In this document: one piece after another, positions 9,314 to 17,667 of the stretch
How the letters are laid out: every line of letters begins with the position of its first letter
Position numbering within the stretch: position 1 is the stretch's first letter
Assembly (NCBI RefSeq): GCF_016798245.1
Contig: NZ_JAEUZA010000001.1
Span: 294,221-358,220, forward strand
Length of the DNA: 64,000 nt
Origin: Alkalicoccobacillus gibsonii
Lineage (GTDB): Bacteria > Bacillota > Bacilli > Bacillales > Bacillaceae_D
Direction of reading: 5' to 3'
Program-made: the position numbers and the translations under genes
Notes under the pieces: model-generated
Database searches by the model: none
Told to the model about the DNA's origin: nothing
The model's input: only the letters and a program-made list of their open reading frames with translations

Positions 9314-10185
9314 TTGAAACATTTCTAAGGTTTGACTTTCTTCAATATGCATTATATACGGGTATGATGATTGGATTATTAGCGCCGATACTTGGAGTGT
9401 TTCTAGTTGTGAGAAGAATGTCTTTAATTGCTGATGCTCTTTCTCATATTACATTATCAGGTATAGCATTCAGCCTATTGATGGGCAAATATGTTGGATT
9501 CTTTGCGGGTCTTAATCCATTATATATGGGCATGATTTTCTCTGTCGGAGGATCGCTACTCATTGAACAGCTACGCCGTGTGTACACGTTCTATAAAGAA
9601 ATTGCCATTCCAATTATATTATCTGCCGGAATAGGGATTGGCGTTATTTTCATATCGCTTGCCAATGGATTTAATAATGATTTATTTAATTATTTGTTTG
9701 GTAGTGTAATTGCTGTTACACAATCGGACTTTATTACAATTAGCATCATTACCGTTGTCATTATTGTCGTTCTTGTTCTTTTCTACAAAGAATTATTTTT
9801 CCTCTCATTTGATGAGGAACAAGCCGTTATTTCTGGGGTCAATCGAAAGTTAGTAAATATGATTTTTGTTGTCCTTGTTGCTCTAGTCATTGCAGCCGCG
9901 ATGCGAGTGGTGGGAATCCTTCTTGTTTCAGCTTTAATGACCCTGCCTGTTGCTAGTGCGATGAGATTTGCAAAAGGATTTAAGCAGTTGTTTTTCTTTT
10001 CAGTTATACTTGGAGAAATTGCTGTGGTTGGGGGGCTTATAGCTGCGTTCCAACTCGATTTGGCGCCTGGTGGAACAATCGTAATGATCTCAGTTGTGTT
10101 GTTGCTACTATCCATTTTGTTTGGCCGCAACCGGAAGATAAAATGGATGCGAAAGCCTAAGCCAAGCTCAATGATCGAACAGTAA
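9310..10185 (+). CDS. znuB: Zinc ABC transporter permease
   Basis: A 291-residue integral membrane protein of the ABC-3 metal permease family with about eight hydrophobic segments. The typical cytoplasmic loop FFLSFDEEQAVISGV lies mid-protein, and LMTLPVASAMRFAKG in the second half. It forms the channel partnered with ZnuC. Translation is coupled to znuC by a 4-nt overlap, and zur follows about 70 nt downstream. Confidence 0.92.
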   Translation: MIETFLRFDFLQYALYTGMMIGLLAPILGVFLVVRRMSLIADALSHITLSGIAFSLLMGKYVGFFAGLNPLYMGMIFSVGGSLLIEQLRRVYTFYKEIAIPIILSAGIGIGVIFISLANGFNNDLFNYLFGSVIAVTQSDFITISIITVVIIVVLVLFYKELFFLSFDEEQAVISGVNRKLVNMIFVVLVALVIAAAMRVVGILLVSALMTLPVASAMRFAKGFKQLFFFSVILGEIAVVGGLIAAFQLDLAPGGTIVMISVVLLLLSILFGRNRKIKWMRKPKPSSMIEQ

Positions 10186-10256
10186 GTGACGCAAGTGTTG
10201 TGAATCGTTTATAATAAAAGGAACAATTTACTCGTGTGACGGAAGGGTGTCAGCAG

Positions 10257-10685
10257 ATGAACGTATCTGATGCATTAGATGTACTAAAAAAAGAAGGCTA
10301 TAAATATACAGGGAAACGCGAAATGATGATTCAATTGTTTGCCGATGAAGATCGCTATATTTCAGCCAAAGAAGTGTTGGAGCATATGCAAAAGGATTAT
10401 CCGGGTTTAAGCTTTGATACAATCTATCGCAATCTTTCTCTCTTCCAAGAATTAACGATCCTTGAAGAAACGGAGCTTGAAGGAGAGAAGCGATACAGGA
10501 TTACATGTCAAACACATTCTCACCACCATCATCTTATTTGTTTAACATGTGGGCGTACAGAGCATTTTCACACATGCCCCGTGAGTGAGGAAGCGATTGC
10601 TAAGCAATTCCCTGCTTTTCAAGTAGAAGGACATAAATTTGAAGTGTATGGAACGTGCGAATCGTGTTCTTTAAAAAAAGCATGA
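10257..10685 (+). CDS. zur: Zinc uptake regulator Zur (Fur family)
   Basis: A 142-residue Fur-family repressor, very similar in layout to B. subtilis Zur. It has an N-terminal winged helix (MNVSDALDVLKKEGYKYTGKRE ... SFDTIYRNLSLF), then the metal-sensing part with HSHHHHLICLTCGRTEHFHTCP and a terminal YGTCESC. Two CXXC pairs (LTCGRT context and CESC) form the structural zinc site. A GTG at 10236 is in frame, but GGAAGGGTG before the ATG at 10257 supports the later start. It probably autoregulates the operon. Confidence 0.93.
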   Translation: MNVSDALDVLKKEGYKYTGKREMMIQLFADEDRYISAKEVLEHMQKDYPGLSFDTIYRNLSLFQELTILEETELEGEKRYRITCQTHSHHHHLICLTCGRTEHFHTCPVSEEAIAKQFPAFQVEGHKFEVYGTCESCSLKKA

Positions 10686-10707
10686 GCAGTCTGCTCATGC
10701 TTTTTTT
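10673..10707. terminator. Bidirectional terminator overlapping the ends of zur and a zinc-ribbon miniprotein gene
   Basis: GCATGAGCA pairs with CTGCTCATGC, flanked by A7 and T7 runs. The stop codons of zur (10683-10685) and of the convergent miniprotein (10695-10697) both lie inside the stem. Confidence 0.88.
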
Positions 10708-10844
10708 AGTGCGCGCCTCTCAGCATATTCAAGGCATTTCTCACAAACCTTTATGTGTTTGCCTTGATCAGAAATATATGTTTGCATAAAAGAGGTTCTC
10801 TTATGACAGAAATGACAGTTTTTCTTCTTAAACCAACGGAACAA
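10695..10844 (-). CDS. 49-residue zinc-ribbon miniprotein
   Basis: A short gene reading MFRWFKKKNCHFCHKRTSFM, then QTYISDQGKHIKVCEKCLEY, then a basic tail. Two CXXC pairs (CHFC and CEKC, 24 residues apart) make a plausible treble-clef or zinc-ribbon site. The start is a TTG at 10844 with AGAGGTGA six nt upstream. It begins 6 nt after the yqfW stop and is probably its operon partner. It sits next to zur, but no Zur box is visible in front of yqfW. Function is unknown. Confidence 0.75.
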   Translation of the reverse strand: MFRWFKKKNCHFCHKRTSFMQTYISDQGKHIKVCEKCLEYAERRALKKA

Positions 10845-10850
10845 CCGAGA

Positions 10851-11438
10851 TCACCTCTTTTTATCTTGAATCCAATTCTCGACCCATTGTTCAGCAGAAA
10901 GCCAGTCATTCACTCGAATTACGCCTTTTGGATCCTCCCCTTGGTTGTATGGAGTATTAATCAGAAGGACTGGGATACCACAATGAGTGGCAATCTCTAC
11001 AGCATTGTCATATTTGTCTTCTAAGAAAAGGTCAATCTGATGCTCCTTAATTGACTCAATTTTATTATGTTGGCCAAGAAGTTCAATGTGATGGTGAGGA
11101 ACACGGTTTGTTTGAAACCAAGTGCGAGTAATCTCCTCAAGATAAGAGCCCCGAGCTGTTACATAATAAAGTTCAAAAGAGCGTTGCCACTTCTCTAACA
11201 CTTGGCTAGCATTCTCCGCCAAAGTGACGTTCGCATAGATGGTCGCTTCGTTCGTTTTCATCCATTCAGTAAATTCGTCGCGAGTAATTCCAAGCACACC
11301 TGTTAAGTCATAAGACGTTAAATCGTCTAAGGTTAAATTTTTTTGAAATGATTGATTTAAGGCCGGCACAAATGCAGCTGGATCGGTGACGGTTCCATCA
11401 ATATCTAAACCAATTCGAATCGTGTTCAATATCATCAT
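10851..11438 (-). CDS. yqfW: YqfW-type HAD-family 5'-nucleotidase
   Basis: A 195-residue haloacid-dehalogenase-fold phosphatase. The catalytic motif GLDIDGTVTDP (nucleophile and acid Asp pair) is at the N-terminus. YYVTARGS is motif II, and LFLEDKYDNAVEI motif IV. The family is the putative 5'(3')-deoxyribonucleotidase NT5C group. The start is uncertain among ATG-ATG-ATA-TTG codons directly after GAGAGG; the first is reported. The substrate is unknown here. Confidence 0.85.
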   Translation of the reverse strand: MMILNTIRIGLDIDGTVTDPAAFVPALNQSFQKNLTLDDLTSYDLTGVLGITRDEFTEWMKTNEATIYANVTLAENASQVLEKWQRSFELYYVTARGSYLEEITRTWFQTNRVPHHHIELLGQHNKIESIKEHQIDLFLEDKYDNAVEIATHCGIPVLLINTPYNQGEDPKGVIRVNDWLSAEQWVENWIQDKKR

Positions 11439-11574
11439 CCTCTCATCCTTATTGTAGCATTTAATAAAGAAGGATTTAAAACAAAGACAACATTCTAATG
11501 GGTAAACGGGTCAATAACAATCGTTTGGGTACACTATAAATGCTCTCTGCAGGAAATGAGTGGAGGGATTCAAA

Positions 11575-11967
11575 TTGGCGATTGATAAACACCCAGAGCA
11601 AGAACCCGTACGTTTAGTGGATCCAGAGAATGTAACAGATACAAACGTTGATCTTGCTGAACGTAATGCAGATTACAAAGAAGAAGCAGCTGCTGAGTTT
11701 CATACTTCCGAGCCAATGTCCTTTTCCAATGATGAACGTGACTCTGATGAGCCTGTTGAACAGTTGATGAATGGACGAGCGATGGGAATTTTCTCAGTCG
11801 TTTTATCCATTCTCTCTTTGTTTATTTTGCCGATTCTCTTAGGTGCGGCAGGTATTATTGTTGGCTTTGTGGCGAGGAAGAGTGCTTCAAAATCGATTGG
11901 TAATTGGGGTATTGGAATTGGAATTGTGTCCATTCTAACGTCATTGTTTTTCTCAGCGTTTATTTAA
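11575..11967 (+). CDS. yqfX: YqfX-like membrane protein (DUF4190-like)
   Basis: A 130-residue protein with a long acidic, hydrophilic N-terminal half (about residues 1-65) and two hydrophobic segments near the C-terminus (FSVVLSILSLFILPIL and GIGIGIVSILTSLFFSAF) separated by a short loop with VARKSASKS. This tail-anchored hairpin layout and the position upstream of ispG match B. subtilis yqfX. The start is TTG at 11575 with GGAGGG seven nt upstream; a GTG at 11560 lies ahead of that RBS. Function is unknown. Confidence 0.72.
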   Translation: MAIDKHPEQEPVRLVDPENVTDTNVDLAERNADYKEEAAAEFHTSEPMSFSNDERDSDEPVEQLMNGRAMGIFSVVLSILSLFILPILLGAAGIIVGFVARKSASKSIGNWGIGIGIVSILTSLFFSAFI

Positions 11968-11997
11968 CTTCGAGTAATGATCTGTGCAGAGAGCGCA

Positions 11998-12036
11998 AAA
12001 AAAGGATCCCGTAGTCTAATTGACTAACGGGACCTT
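11998..12036 (-). terminator. Terminator of ispG
   Basis: CCCGTAGTC pairs with GACTAACGGG (one bulge) around TAATT, and a T7 run follows on the minus strand (A run at 11998-12005). Confidence 0.82.
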
Positions 12037-12038
12037 CT

Positions 12039-13151
12039 TTACATACTGCTTTCAAGCTCAGCTGCTTTTTGCTTTTTGTAATGTTCTTCAGCAATGATAT
12101 CAATTTCCTTTTTAAGTTCTTCAACCATTGTTTCTTCAGGAACCTTCCGAACAATTTCTCCGTGACGGAATAGGAGACCTTCTCCACGTGCTCCAGCAAT
12201 ACCGATATCTGCTTCACGAGCTTCACCAGGTCCATTCACCGCACAACCAAGTACAGCGACTTTAATAGGAGCTTTAATAGAAGCAATGTATTCTTCTACT
12301 TCATTGGCAATACTAATCAAGTCAATCTCAATTCGACCGCATGTCGGGCATGAGATAAGCGTTGCAGCATTTGCTGCGAGACCAAAGGATTTAAGAAGCT
12401 CACGAGCAACCTTTACTTCCTCAACTGGGTCTGCGCTTAACGAGATACGAACGGTATTCCCAATTCCCATATTAAGAATAGCACCTAGTCCTGCTGCACT
12501 CTTTACTGTACCAGCAAATAGCGTTCCAGACTCTGTAATTCCTAGGTGAAGAGGGTAGTCGAAAGCTTTAGCAGCTTTTTCATAGGCTTCAATCGCTAGG
12601 TTTACATCAGACGCCTTCATGGAAACGATAATGTCATGGAAGTCAAGGTCTTCTAAGATCTTAATATGATGAAGTGCACTTTCAACCATACCATCTGCTG
12701 TAGGGTATCCGTATTTCTCTAAGATTTTGCGTTCAAGCGATCCTGCATTAACACCAATACGAATAGGAATGCCTTTCGCTTTAGCGGCTTTAACGACCGC
12801 TTCAACCTTTTCGCGACGCCCGATGTTACCTGGGTTAATGCGAATTTTGTCAGCTCCATTTTCAATGGCTTTTAATGCCAGCTTGTAATCAAAATGAATA
12901 TCAACAACTAATGGAATTGAAATTTGCGCTTTAATATCTTTAATTGCTTCTGCAGCTTTCATATCTGGACAAGCTACACGAACAATTTGACATCCTGCTT
13001 CAGCAAGTCGATTAATCTCAGCAACTGTCGCTTCGACATCATGTGTTTTTGTTGTTGCCATACTTTGAATGACGACCTCATCATTGCCGCCAATCGTTAA
13101 ATTACCGACCTTAACTGGACGGGTTTTTGTACGATGAGTAATTTCGGTCAT
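12039..13151 (-). CDS. ispG: 4-hydroxy-3-methylbut-2-en-1-yl diphosphate synthase (IspG/GcpE)
   Basis: A 370-residue [4Fe-4S] enzyme converting MEcPP to HMBPP in the MEP pathway. A TIM-barrel N-terminal part ([26 protein letters not shown]) precedes a C-terminal cluster domain with SCPTCGR and [11 protein letters not shown], which supply the three cysteines and the Glu ligand. The start ATG at 13151 follows AAAGGAG. It acts directly before IspH (1.2-2.2 kb) in the same pathway. Confidence 0.96.
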   Translation of the reverse strand: MTEITHRTKTRPVKVGNLTIGGNDEVVIQSMATTKTHDVEATVAEINRLAEAGCQIVRVACPDMKAAEAIKDIKAQISIPLVVDIHFDYKLALKAIENGADKIRINPGNIGRREKVEAVVKAAKAKGIPIRIGVNAGSLERKILEKYGYPTADGMVESALHHIKILEDLDFHDIIVSMKASDVNLAIEAYEKAAKAFDYPLHLGITESGTLFAGTVKSAAGLGAILNMGIGNTVRISLSADPVEEVKVARELLKSFGLAANAATLISCPTCGRIEIDLISIANEVEEYIASIKAPIKVAVLGCAVNGPGEAREADIGIAGARGEGLLFRHGEIVRKVPEETMVEELKKEIDIIAEEHYKKQKAAELESSM

Positions 13152-13259
13152 TGACCAATCGCTCCTTTATTCAACGAGTAACGTTCACTAGTTGTCTAGT
13201 CTCTCATTTAGAGATACGACTTTATTTTATCAATGACCTCCTCGATTTGGCAAGGAAAT

Positions 13260-13604
13260 TCACTCTTTCTTATAAATTGGGAATAAATAAGTCTCACCTG
13301 TTTGAATCATATCAGGTTCAAGCGATTGGTTTAACGATTTAAAGTCTTCTATTATTTGCGCAATGCTAACAGGAATAGGACCTTCATTTAAATGTTCAAC
13401 TACTGATAAAACAGTATGACCCGGCTCAACAATGACCTCTTGAGAGACAAGGGAGGGTGAATCATCCGGTGTTTCTACCTTTTTAGTTGGTGCGGATTGA
13501 TTAATTTGTTTAACAGATTGATTAGGCAGAGACCCTGTCCGTAGGTCCGAAACAATTCCTGCTATGACAAGGATTAGAGCAATACAAATAAACAAGCGCT
13601 TCAT
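13260..13604 (-). CDS. yqfZ: YqfZ-like exported protein with LysM-like fold
   Basis: A 114-residue protein with an N-terminal membrane/signal segment (RLFICIALILVIAGIV). A polar linker follows, then a LysM-like domain (about residues 55-112): EVIVEPGHTVLSVVEHLN through SLEPDMIQTGETYLFPIY. LysM modules bind peptidoglycan or chitin-type glycans. This one is divergent. Its place next to ispG matches B. subtilis yqfZ. AGGAGGACAAG precedes the ATG at 13604. Confidence 0.75.
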   Translation of the reverse strand: MKRLFICIALILVIAGIVSDLRTGSLPNQSVKQINQSAPTKKVETPDDSPSLVSQEVIVEPGHTVLSVVEHLNEGPIPVSIAQIIEDFKSLNQSLEPDMIQTGETYLFPIYKKE

Positions 13605-13700
13605 AGCTTGTCCTCCTCGGGGAAATCTAGATAGTAAAAGTTTATGCGGGAGTTATCTAGTTTATGACTATTATTTTTAGAAAAGGAAGGAGAGAAATAG

Positions 13701-14879
13701 ATGAACATGCAAGAGGGACTCACAAAAATAGGACTGGCTACCTTTACGATGATTATGGTTATTGGTAACGGGCTCTTTATTCCAATTATGCCTGCAATTC
13801 AAGAAGAATTAGCATTAACATCAAATCAAACAAGTCTATTACTAAGTGTATTCTCCTATGCAGGAGCACTAATGATTTTAATTAGTGGATGGCTATCAGA
13901 AAAATATGGACGGAAATTTGTACTAATTGCAAGCTTATCCGGATTGGTTCTAGGATGTGTTCTTGCTTCTTTAGCTGGATTCACTACGGATTCGACCAAA
14001 GCGTATGACATGATACTAGGAGGAAGGATACTGCAAGGCATTGGGGCGGGGGCTACAGCTCCAATGGGCATGATTCTAGCTTCTGAGCGGTATCCAAAAG
14101 AACAGCAAGCGAAGGTGTTTAGCTTCTTAGAAATTGTTAACGGATTAAGTAAAACCGCTGGTCCTATTCTTGGCGGCTTGATTGTTGCGTACCACTGGCA
14201 AGCAGGTTTTGTTTGGTATTTGGCGATTGCGCTTGTTGCACTAGCTGCAACATTCAGCTTGCTCGGAAGACAAAGAGAGGAAGGTCAAAATTCTCCCACT
14301 AAAAAAAAGCTTTTACCATACTTCCGAGAGTTTCTTCCTGTCTTGTCTATTGGTTTTTATGTGATGTTCTTTTTATATGGACTTCTTTTTGTCATTTCAT
14401 CTATAGTTGAAGATTCGTTTATTCGCTCCTTGTTCATTTCGTTGCCACTTGCTATTCTAGTACTGATGTCCTATCTTTACGGCAGGTCGTCTTTGCAGAC
14501 ATTTAGCCAACTACAATTGCTATTAAAAGTAGGCGTTCTTGTACTTCTTATAGTGACTGTTTTTGTAAGCTTTTTCTACATACACACATCACTTTTAATC
14601 GTTAGTGCTTGTGTGGTTGGAGCAGTGTCTGGCGTGATGCTACCGGCGTCAACGAGTGCATTGGTTTTTCTCATACCGGAAGCAGTGAGAGAAAAGGCCC
14701 TTTCATGGTTATCGATGATTCGCTTTATAGGGGTGGCGAGTGGTCCCATCTTATTCTCAGCATGGATGGCAAATTGGACGACATACCGATTTGTGTTTAT
14801 ATGTGGGACAGCGATTATAGGGTTTCTTGTATTTATTTTATGGAAGGAAAAGGGTGTTAAGAAGATAGAAATGAGCTAA
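13701..14879 (+). CDS. MFS transporter, probable drug efflux
   Basis: A 392-residue permease with about 12 hydrophobic segments. The MFS motif A between TM2 and TM3 reads GWLSEKYGRKFVL. A motif C-like ILGGRILQGIGAGATAPMGM region and a central hydrophilic loop (residues about 190-205) are present. These features place it in the DHA drug:H+ antiporter group. Substrate cannot be deduced. GGAAGGAGAG precedes the ATG at 13701. It stands alone. Confidence 0.85.
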   Translation: MNMQEGLTKIGLATFTMIMVIGNGLFIPIMPAIQEELALTSNQTSLLLSVFSYAGALMILISGWLSEKYGRKFVLIASLSGLVLGCVLASLAGFTTDSTKAYDMILGGRILQGIGAGATAPMGMILASERYPKEQQAKVFSFLEIVNGLSKTAGPILGGLIVAYHWQAGFVWYLAIALVALAATFSLLGRQREEGQNSPTKKKLLPYFREFLPVLSIGFYVMFFLYGLLFVISSIVEDSFIRSLFISLPLAILVLMSYLYGRSSLQTFSQLQLLLKVGVLVLLIVTVFVSFFYIHTSLLIVSACVVGAVSGVMLPASTSALVFLIPEAVREKALSWLSMIRFIGVASGPILFSAWMANWTTYRFVFICGTAIIGFLVFILWKEKGVKKIEMS

Positions 14880-15005
14880 AATTAGGTCTAAAGTAACTTT
14901 TCATTTATTCGTAAAAAAGGTTACCTAATGTGAAGGGTATTAGAAAAATAGAAGATACCTTACAAAGCAATGTAGTTTTACAACCATAAAAGGGGTCGAT
15001 AAAAA

Positions 15006-15878
15006 TTGTTTAATAAACTTAAAAAATCAATGTTACTAACGTTTATTCTTCTCTTGTTCATACCAACTATTGCAGAGGCGGATGCAGTACCAGGTGATGT
15101 CATCGTAACTCTAGGAGCTGATTTGTCTCCTGCACAGAGAGAGGACTTGCTTAAAGAAATGGATGTCACAGATGAGGTAGAAACATTAGAAGTCACCAAT
15201 GAAGAGGAACATGTATATTTAGGAGATTACATTAGTAAGACAAACATCGGAAGTCGTGCGTTATCCTCTTCAAAAATTACAATGACTCAGTCTGGTGAAG
15301 GTATTAACGTACAAACAAATAATATTACATGGGTATCAGATAAAATGTATGCTAATGCACTTGTAACAGCCGGAGTTGAGGATGCCGATATCTACGTAAC
15401 AGCTCCATTTGAAGTGTCTGGAACAGCGGGATTAACTGGATTAATTAAAGCGTATGAAGTTGCCGCAGGTGTTGATATACCTGAAGAACAGAAGCAAGTC
15501 GCCAATGAGGAGATGGTTCGTACAGCAGAATTGAGCGAATCCATCGGCGTTGACGAAGCGACTGAGTTAATCAACCGAATCAAAGAGGAAATTGGAGATC
15601 AACCTGTTGAATCTGAAGAAGATTTACGAGCGTTAATTCAACGAGTTGCAGGTGAACTTGGAATTACCCTTTCAGATGAAGAGCTTAATGGACTTGTATC
15701 ATTGTTCATGCGTATGAAAGATTTAGATATAAACTGGGATCAAGTACAAGATCAGATTTCGAAGGTTCGCGATAATCTGGGTGAATTCTTAAATAAAGAT
15801 GAAACACAATCGTTTCTAAGTAGCTTTTTAGATTTTATCAATCAAATTATTGAATCCATTAAAGGTTGGTTTAAATAA
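15006..15878 (+). CDS. Secreted DUF1002 family protein (YpuA-like)
   Basis: A 290-residue exported protein with a signal peptide (KSMLLTFILLLFIPTIAEA; likely cleavage near residue 26). DUF1002 follows: VTLGADLSPAQREDLLKEM, then LTGLIKAYEVAAG and the Gly-rich AFPEVSGTAG-like middle (ITAPFEVSGTAGLTG). The C-terminal third is helical and acidic and ends in an amphipathic INQIIESIKGWFK. It resembles B. subtilis YpuA; role unknown. The start is TTG at 15006 behind AAAAGGGG. A hairpin terminator follows. Confidence 0.82.
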   Translation: MFNKLKKSMLLTFILLLFIPTIAEADAVPGDVIVTLGADLSPAQREDLLKEMDVTDEVETLEVTNEEEHVYLGDYISKTNIGSRALSSSKITMTQSGEGINVQTNNITWVSDKMYANALVTAGVEDADIYVTAPFEVSGTAGLTGLIKAYEVAAGVDIPEEQKQVANEEMVRTAELSESIGVDEATELINRIKEEIGDQPVESEEDLRALIQRVAGELGITLSDEELNGLVSLFMRMKDLDINWDQVQDQISKVRDNLGEFLNKDETQSFLSSFLDFINQIIESIKGWFK

Positions 15879-15883
15879 TTTTA

Positions 15884-15914
15884 AGAGAGAAGGAATTGTG
15901 TATTCCTTCTCTAA
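15884..15914 (+). terminator. Probable terminator after DUF1002 gene
   Basis: AGAGAAGGAAT (15886-15896) pairs perfectly with ATTCCTTCTCT (15902-15912). The T tract is weak, so termination efficiency is uncertain. Confidence 0.6.
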
Positions 15915-16011
15915 CTTTGTTCACGAAATGATACCGTTTTAATTTTAAAAAAAGTGAAACCGAATGATATGATTATACGTATAGAATATTGGAGAAAGGG
16001 GAGATGACGAA

Positions 16012-16665
16012 ATGGAATGGCTTGATAGCGCAAGTATCGGCTTTATCGTGATCTTTTTAGGAACATTGTTTTTATTCGGTGAATTACTCGTTAAAGCACG
16101 TGGATTATTCGCCTTGCTCGGAGTAGGATTAACGGCTGCCTATTTCCTATATCATTTAACTGGAGATGCGGGATTTTGGGTTGTCATTCTTTATTTAATT
16201 GGAATTGCGCTAATTATCTTGGATGGTAAGCTCTTTTCTGATGGGACGGTTGGATTAATTGGTGTCATTTTAATGGTTGTGGGACTCGCAATTCCGGCTC
16301 CAAACTTAGTTTATGGTATTTTAGTGGGGATGGCCTTTATACTTGGTGCTCTTAGCTCTTTATTCTTCTTAAAGGTTTTTACACGCAGACAAATGTGGGC
16401 AAAGCTTACATTTAAAGATCGATTAACAAGTGATCGAGGTTACAATTCCATTAATGAAAGCTACAAGGATTTAGTTGGTAAAAAAGGAAAGACATTAAGT
16501 TCACTTAGACCAACAGGCACGATCGTAATTGAAAGCCAGCCTTACAGTGCAACAAGTGGGGGGCAATGGATCGAGCAAGAAAAAGAAATTGAAGTGTTAT
16601 CAGTTGATGGTACGAGAATCTTAGTTGCAAAAGTTGAACAATCAGAAGCACCGAAAGAAGAGTAG
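16012..16665 (+). CDS. NfeD family membrane protein
   Basis: A 217-residue protein with four to five membrane segments in the first 125 residues. After a basic linker comes a C-terminal OB-fold-like domain (residues about 150-212) with LVGKKGKTLSSLRPTGTIVI and IEVLSVDGTRILVAKVE, characteristic of NfeD. NfeD proteins usually pair with SPFH/flotillin proteins, but none is adjacent here. GAAAGGGGAG precedes the ATG at 16012. The last codons form one arm of a hairpin shared with the convergent gene. Confidence 0.85.
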   Translation: MEWLDSASIGFIVIFLGTLFLFGELLVKARGLFALLGVGLTAAYFLYHLTGDAGFWVVILYLIGIALIILDGKLFSDGTVGLIGVILMVVGLAIPAPNLVYGILVGMAFILGALSSLFFLKVFTRRQMWAKLTFKDRLTSDRGYNSINESYKDLVGKKGKTLSSLRPTGTIVIESQPYSATSGGQWIEQEKEIEVLSVDGTRILVAKVEQSEAPKEE

Positions 16666-16700
16666 AAAAACGTTAAGTCGTTTTTCTACTCTTCTTTTTT
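16657..16700. terminator. Bidirectional terminator built from the coding ends of two convergent genes
   Basis: GAAGAGTAGAAAAACG (16657-16672) is perfectly complementary to 16679-16694, a 16-bp stem with a 6-nt loop. A T run follows on the plus strand. The NfeD stop lies in the left arm, and the DUF1189 stop (16673-16675) in the loop. Confidence 0.88.
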
Positions 16701-17446
16701 TGTGGAAGTCGAATGATGAAATAACAGTATAGAGCAACGACTAGTCCAATCCAGAGAAGGAGCGGGATAAAATCACCAATGACAATAATCCATGCAAAAA
16801 GGATGACAGGAAGTGTGATCGTATGGGCTGCTATTTTCCATAAATGTACATATGTAATCGATGGATTTCTCCGTTGTAGAAAATGACCTACAAATGCAAG
16901 GAGTGAAATTCCTAAAAAGGCTAGACCAATCATAACGCTTAAAACAATGATAGAGATAATGACCAGCAAAATGGGTAGAAATGATTTAATGTCGGACAAT
17001 TTTTCAAGGATATCCGTTTTCGTAAATACGCCTTCTCCAAGTAATGTATAGGAAAGAGCCTGATTTACATTTGCTGTATGAAACACAACAGATTGTTCTT
17101 GCAGAAGTATCCCTTGGTAATCCAAACGATCCACGGTGAGTTCATTCGTTGGATCAATAATTATTTGATGAGACTGGTTAAGTTCCAAGACAGTAGGAGT
17201 TGATTCAACAGAGGTTTGAAGGACTCCTTGTGTGATTGAAAAATCAATATCTTCTTCGACTAACGTTTGTTCAATAAGTGTAATTCCTGACCAAATGGAG
17301 ACACTTAAAACAAGACAATAGGGAATAAGAGCAATAAAAATAGTAAAACAGACATGTCCTAATATATGGATGGTTTGACGGAACCGAGAAGCAAGAATAG
17401 ATTGACGATGATACAAACTCTTTAAAAACCAAGTAAAAAAACGCAT
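16673..17446 (-). CDS. DUF1189 family membrane protein (YqgB-like)
   Basis: A 257-residue membrane protein. It has a membrane segment near residues 30-55, an extracytoplasmic domain of about 100 residues (VDRLDYQGILLQEQSVVFH), then four hydrophobic segments towards a Lys/Arg-rich end. The layout, RFFTWFLKSLY start and neighbourhood upstream of sodA match B. subtilis YqgB (DUF1189). Function is unknown. AGGAGAGG lies upstream of the ATG at 17446. Confidence 0.75.
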   Translation of the reverse strand: MRFFTWFLKSLYHRQSILASRFRQTIHILGHVCFTIFIALIPYCLVLSVSIWSGITLIEQTLVEEDIDFSITQGVLQTSVESTPTVLELNQSHQIIIDPTNELTVDRLDYQGILLQEQSVVFHTANVNQALSYTLLGEGVFTKTDILEKLSDIKSFLPILLVIISIIVLSVMIGLAFLGISLLAFVGHFLQRRNPSITYVHLWKIAAHTITLPVILFAWIIVIGDFIPLLLWIGLVVALYCYFIIRLPQKKKSRKTT

Positions 17447-17667
17447 GAAGCCTCTCCTGTGTGATTTTTATTTTTATGATAGCGGAAGCGGATTCATTGG
17501 GCAATAGCAACACACAACGTTCACAAAAAAGCGCTTGTGAAATAGATAACTTGTACTGTTTTGTAAATTGTGGTTTACAAATAATTAATATATGTTTAAT
17601 AATAGACACGTATGTGCGTGATTCATGTCGAATAAACGTATGATGTTAGATGAAGGGATGAGATTGT

